DNA from: Chromera velia
Taxonomy: Eukaryota > Sar > Chromeraceae
Assembly: GCA_018398765.1 (NCBI GenBank)
Contig: JAHBMJ010001701.1
Location: 2,501 to 27,407, forward strand
Reading direction: 5' to 3'
DNA length: 24,907 nucleotides
Positions 21,435 to 24,907 of the stretch are shown here, in pieces. A model generated the notes under the pieces. It was not told the DNA's origin, made no database searches, and saw only the letters and a list, made by a program, of their open reading frames with translations. Each line of letters begins with the position of its first letter. Position 1 is the stretch's first letter. A program made the translations under genes and the position numbers.

Positions 21435-23405
21435 GCGCTTTTCTCTTGTCATCCGAAGGCAAGCGGGGGAGCTCCATGCATTCATCATTTCTCCCTCTCC
21501 TGCTCCCATTCTTTCTGCTGATCTCACACAGAGGCCCACCTCTTTTTGATCAAACCATACGACCAAAACAGCGCCGTTCGATGATTGCAGAGAAATCCCT
21601 GTAACGTCGAGAGCCTCCCAACGGACTGCCCCTGGGCGTACGAACTCGACGGCATGCGCACGGCTGCTGACTGTAGCGGGGTGGGTCAGGTGGAGAGGTT
21701 GAAAGGGAGAAACTGTGTGGGGTTTTCTGTGCATGAGGGTGACTCTGCGGGAGTTTCTCCCCCCCCCTCCCTCTGTGTGAGTGTGTGTGTTTCCCCAGTG
21801 ACTTTTCTAGCCCGGTGCGTTTTGAGTCGCTCCAGTGGCGGGATGCAAACGGCAACTATTCTCGTGATGCAAATACCATATTAATAAAGCAAGAAGACAG
21901 GAGCCATCAAACACCGACCCACAGATTCATTCATTCATGTAGTGCTTCTTTCCTTCATCCTCCCCCCTCAACGTCCCTTCACAATCTTCTCCCTACTGTA
22001 TGAGTAATCAGTCAGCCTGGCCGTACGCCTGTGACCCGTGCACGTGTGGCCTTAATTGACCCTTGCAGATTACGGAGAAACCCAAGCTGATCTCGGGGAT
22101 GACGAAAACCGTTAGGGACGCCCTGTTCATCTCCTGTGTTGTCGTTGTGATAGTCATCGGGGTCTTCTGTGCTGCTCGGTGTCAGTCCGTCAGTCAGTCA
22201 GGCAGGCAGGCAGTGAGTCACTTGGTCTGTCTGCCAGTCATTCATTTCTACAGTCAGACTGTTACTCCGTCTGTTTCTGAGTCAATCTGTGAGTGAGACA
22301 GTGTATGTGTATGTGTGTGAGAGAGAGAGAGACAACAAAATTAAAAGTGTATCCAATCAAGAGAGGAGCCGCCAAAAAAGCGCGGGTAGACTGACAGACG
22401 CATGCGCTTTTCATATCACAGACGTCGGTGTCTGCATAAAGAAATTTTATCACAGGTTTCTTCAAGTTTGCTCTCGGTTGATGCACAACTGAGCACTTGA
22501 AAGCTTTGCGTACCCCCAAAAGACTCCGATTTCTGCGTCCAACGGCAAGTTTTTTTTTCCGGTTACAAATCAGTGAGAAATCGTCGTTTGAAGGAAGCGT
22601 CAAGAAATTTGAATGAAGACTATCACAGTGCATGAAAATGGATGAATGAAGGAATGGTTGGATGACTGAATGAATGAATGGATATGGATATGTTTATTTA
22701 TGAATGGATGCAGATTGGTGGCGCACTCGCAGAGAGGCCGAGATTGCATCCCAGAAGAGAGAACGACGCCGAGAGCTGGCAGAGGAGGCATTGAGGGATT
22801 TGCAGTACGATGGCAGAACTGACCCTGCAAACAGACAACCCGGATTCTTTTCAGACCAAAACGACAGATACAGGGCAGAGGCGGAGAGAAAAGGGGTGGA
22901 ACCCGGGGGACCAGGGGGTCGAAATTCTGTCGCAGCGTTGTATGATCCCATTTCACCCCCTTCTCAGAGAGGGGCAGGGGGTATGGGTACGCAGGCAGGA
23001 GATAGAGTAGCGGTTCCGGCCGGTGCGCCTGTACTGTTCCAAGGTGAAGCGCATCACCGAGGGAGTTTCCCTGATGACTCCTCTCCCCGATCACTCACAG
23101 GGGCAGGGCCCGGCTCAAGTCCCTGCCGCCTGGTGGGCATAGTGGCGGCGCGGGGCAGTGGGCGTCCAGATGGTGAGGAAGGGCACGAAGTTGGTCTGGA
23201 TCTCTCGGCCACTGGGAGCGAACGAGGGGGTCCCTCGTGGGGGGGGTTGGGAGGGAAGGTTGAGGCTTCCAGGGGTGCACGGTCCCCGGGGTCTCGTGAG
23301 CGTTCTCCCAAAGGGGCGGGGGGGAATGGCGGGACAGTTACGCGGTTGAGTCAAGACGGGGGGGGGAACTTTCACCTCCTGCCATCAGAAGAAGACGCTA
23401 TTTGA
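19606..23405 (+). CDS. Cys-rich type I membrane protein, family not recognised
   Basis: Seven-exon model: 19606-19703, 20121-20189, 21114-21216, 21591-21680, 21782-21997, 22069-22180, 22714-23405. All junction phases agree (2, 2, 0, 0, 0, 1), giving 459 residues. Residues 1-25 form a clear signal peptide (LTAVCVLLALGLG core). The ectodomain has about 15 Cys, including KTCKCHCC at 26-33, WPQCPPENC at 64-72 and NPCNVESLPTDCPW at 92-105. A membrane span lies at about 210-228 (FISCVVVVIVIGVF), after a Lys-rich stretch and before Arg. The cytosolic part starts WWRTRREAEIASQKRERRR, probably helical, then becomes Gly/Pro/Ser-rich and ends LLPSEEDAI. Weak points: exon 5 could start at 21799 (acceptor CCCCAG, which then needs a different exon 4 donor), and its 3' half is low-complexity. 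The role may be receptor or adhesion; I do not recognise any domain. Confidence 0.6.
20160..20212 (+). repeat. Exon 2 3' end and donor, repeat copy 1
   Basis: Segment agagtccc through ggtgatgactgccactggaa to the GTCAGC donor and past it. It is repeated at 20251-20312 inside intron 2, separated by a (CA)n tract. Confidence 0.8.
20251..20312 (+). repeat. Exon 2 3' end and donor, repeat copy 2 (intronic)
   Basis: Near-identical copy of 20160-20212, including a GTCAGT donor after 20280. The upstream (CA)n tract ends in acacag, so it could be spliced as a 28-base mini-exon (20253-20280). Confidence 0.8.
20521..20742. repeat. (CA)n and (GA)n microsatellite block, intron 2
   Basis: Interrupted CA tracts followed, from about 20711, by GA units; includes ATAC/ACAT tetranucleotide stretches. 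Confidence 0.9.
20876..21153 (+). repeat. Tandem copies of exon 3 acceptor and first 40 bases
   Basis: The word cagggactgtgaacgagc occurs at 20887, 21001 and 21111 (spacings 114 and 110). Each copy contains the 3' splice site and the first 40 bases of exon 3. The first two continue instead into catgcttttattttcatac and reach a stop codon; only the third continues into the rest of exon 3. Confidence 0.9.
21338..21434. repeat. (TC)n(TG)n(TGTC)n compound microsatellite
   Basis: Three successive simple-repeat blocks within intron 3 (21217-21590) of the Cys-rich membrane protein gene. Confidence 0.9.
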
Positions 23406-23514
23406 TAGATCATCTGGTTTCAAACCTGAGAGGGGCAATTAAACCTAAGGGCGGAGTCTTAATTAAATCGACGCGCTTCCATTGAAAAGCAGAGTTGAAG
23501 CACCTACAGAATCA

Positions 23515-23700
23515 ATGGCACAGGAATTAGATATCGTGCAGGGTTGCAGTCAAGAATTGAAAAAAAAAAATCAAGAGTGTGATCAGTTCCAGAGCGTCAT
23601 AATCCACTCCTATAGATTTACTACTAAGGTGATCAAAAAGCCTAATAGCAAAGAGCTAGCAAAACTGGAAGTTGTAAAGTCCTTCTATTCAATTTATTGA
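23515..23700 (+). CDS. Small hypothetical ORF, helical Lys/Gln-rich
   Basis: ATG at 23515, stop at 23698-23700, 61 codons. The sequence is Gln/Lys/Glu-rich (for example QELKKKNQECDQFQS), consistent with a helix or short coiled coil. The open frame extends upstream to 23482 without another ATG. Codon and base use is more AT-rich than in the genes to its left. No family recognised; it may be a fragment or chance. Confidence 0.2.
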   Translation: MAQELDIVQGCSQELKKKNQECDQFQSVIIHSYRFTTKVIKKPNSKELAKLEVVKSFYSIY

Positions 23701-23780
23701 TTATTAATTATGGGTTCCGATTTCGATTATTGGAGCTTACTCAGCTTAGCGTTCCAACTGAGCTTAGACATCTTAATTCT

Positions 23781-23792
23781 AACTAACTAACT
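23781..23792. repeat. Short (AACT)3 tract
   Basis: Three AACT units. The same unit forms a longer array at 24336, on the other side of the minus-strand ORF fragment. Confidence 0.7.
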
Positions 23793-23953
23793 GATGAGGT
23801 GACTTAACCCGCCAGCCATCGTGTCCCAATGGCAAAGGGCAGTCTGTGAGCATTCATGTTATATTGCAAGCTAGGAGCACGCAAGCGAATGTTCACCTAA
23901 AGCGGCCGAACTTTAGGACTACTAGCTAGCAGAACACTGCTCCCCAGGATCGA

Positions 23954-24304
23954 TCAGTCCGGTCCTAGGCATGCAGCAATGAGGGCACTGGCCTTTCGGG
24001 CGTCCCTCTGAAGAAGAAGCGAGAAGTACCGCCTTACCCGCTCCTCGGCCTGCCCCACCCCCCTACCCCCTCGGGCTTCCTGTCTCTCTCCATGCTCACA
24101 TACTTCTTCTATTGATATACGCTCCAGTCGCCTATACCAGAGATCACTCAGTCTCCTCCGCGGCCCCTCCGTTCGGACACAAGTTGTCAGACGGTGAATC
24201 GGATTGTCAATCAATTTCTCCCAACTTTTCTCTTCATAGGCTTTGCAAATTGATTCAACCCTCCTCCCATAGTTTGCCCCCCCTCCAACAATGGCGCACA
24301 ACAA
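23954..24304 (-). pseudogene. Hypothetical ORF fragment, possibly retroelement-derived
   Basis: A minus-strand frame of 116 codons without a convincing ATG start, rich in Arg and Glu and of ordinary complexity, unlike the surrounding repeats. It ends at a TGA after residues LIAACLGPD. The end RYFSLLLQRDARKASALIA vaguely resembles the stretch ahead of the reverse transcriptase domain in some non-LTR elements. I cannot see any catalytic motif, and the assignment is weak. Confidence 0.25.
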
Positions 24305-24335
24305 AGGGCGGAAAACTGCCCCGGAGGAAGATAAG

Positions 24336-24367
<32 letters not shown>
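24336..24367. repeat. (AACT)8 microsatellite
   Basis: Eight perfect AACT units directly upstream of the minus-strand ORF fragment. Confidence 0.9.
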
Positions 24368-24369
<2 letters not shown>

Positions 24370-24757
24370 TATATGGTACATCATTACATAATTTATACCT
24401 GTAAATTAAGCCACTATTAAAGCGTTTGTCTACCATCTTATCGAGTAGATTTACTAATTTATGATAGTTGAATATAAAACCAATATTCTATTGTATAATT
24501 CAATACGGAGATCCATACATTTTTTTAAAAAAATAAATTTAGAAAGATTCAGGGAATAACTGAAACGGCGGTAAAAGTAGTACAAAAAGAATAAATAAAT
24601 TGAAAACTAATATCGTTTTCAATCGGAGGAGAAGAACATATATAGGCATAAACTTGAAAGTATTAAAAGGTCTAGATAGGCAGCAAAGGTAGCGCCAAAG
24701 GTTGCTAAGGAAGTGACTTTTTTGTAGAAAAGATATCAAGTAAAAGGAAACCGGGGG

Positions 24758-24894
<137 letters not shown>

Positions 24895-24907
24895 CGTGTA
24901 CACACAT

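Larger units (their letters stand above)
23406..24757. other. AT-rich segment without confident gene
   Basis: The base composition changes soon after the stop at 23405, to AT-rich with several AATAAA words near 24532-24600. It holds two short ORFs (23515-23700 plus; 23954-24304 minus) and two AACT arrays. No gene of known family is visible. Confidence 0.5.

Overview
The window is eukaryotic nuclear DNA. It has spliced genes with GT...AG introns, long intergenic stretches packed with microsatellites, and two single-N gaps. Exons are about 50-60% GC by eye and lie in simple-repeat-rich DNA. My best guess is a protist, perhaps an alga of the chromerid or another alveolate type. That guess rests on general look only; nothing here is a phylogenetic marker.

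Left end (1-2952, minus strand): a fasciclin (FAS1)-domain surface or secreted protein whose 3' part runs off the left edge. Its main exon appears twice, at about 780-1657 and 1724-2601. The copies are separated by a (TG)n tract and an N at 1658, which looks like an unmerged contig overlap rather than a biological duplication.

Middle (about 2953-15005): roughly 12 kb in which I can support no gene. It holds a TGCATG/TTGCAA motif cluster upstream of the FAS1 gene, a diverged AT-rich direct repeat, a 76-bp minisatellite, many (GA)n/(GGAA)n/(CA)n tracts, and a poly-G tract with an N.

Right part: two genes arranged head to head. On the minus strand (18901-15006) is a five-exon BASS/SBF-like (bile acid:sodium symporter family) membrane transporter with an unusual tail of about 340 residues rich in Ser, Glu and Arg. 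On the plus strand (19606-23405) I reconstruct a seven-exon gene that no single long ORF shows. It encodes a signal peptide, a Cys-rich ectodomain, one membrane segment and a low-complexity cytosolic tail; I recognise no family. Its second intron contains duplicated copies of both neighbouring exon ends, including their splice sites. About 700 bp lie between the two start codons, with a repeated CATCGGCC motif and an 18-bp AT palindrome.

Right end (23406-24907): an AT-rich segment with short ORFs of unknown or possibly retroelement origin, (AACT)n tracts and a long (CA)n(GA)n microsatellite. The genes show no obvious shared pathway; all three encode membrane or secreted proteins.
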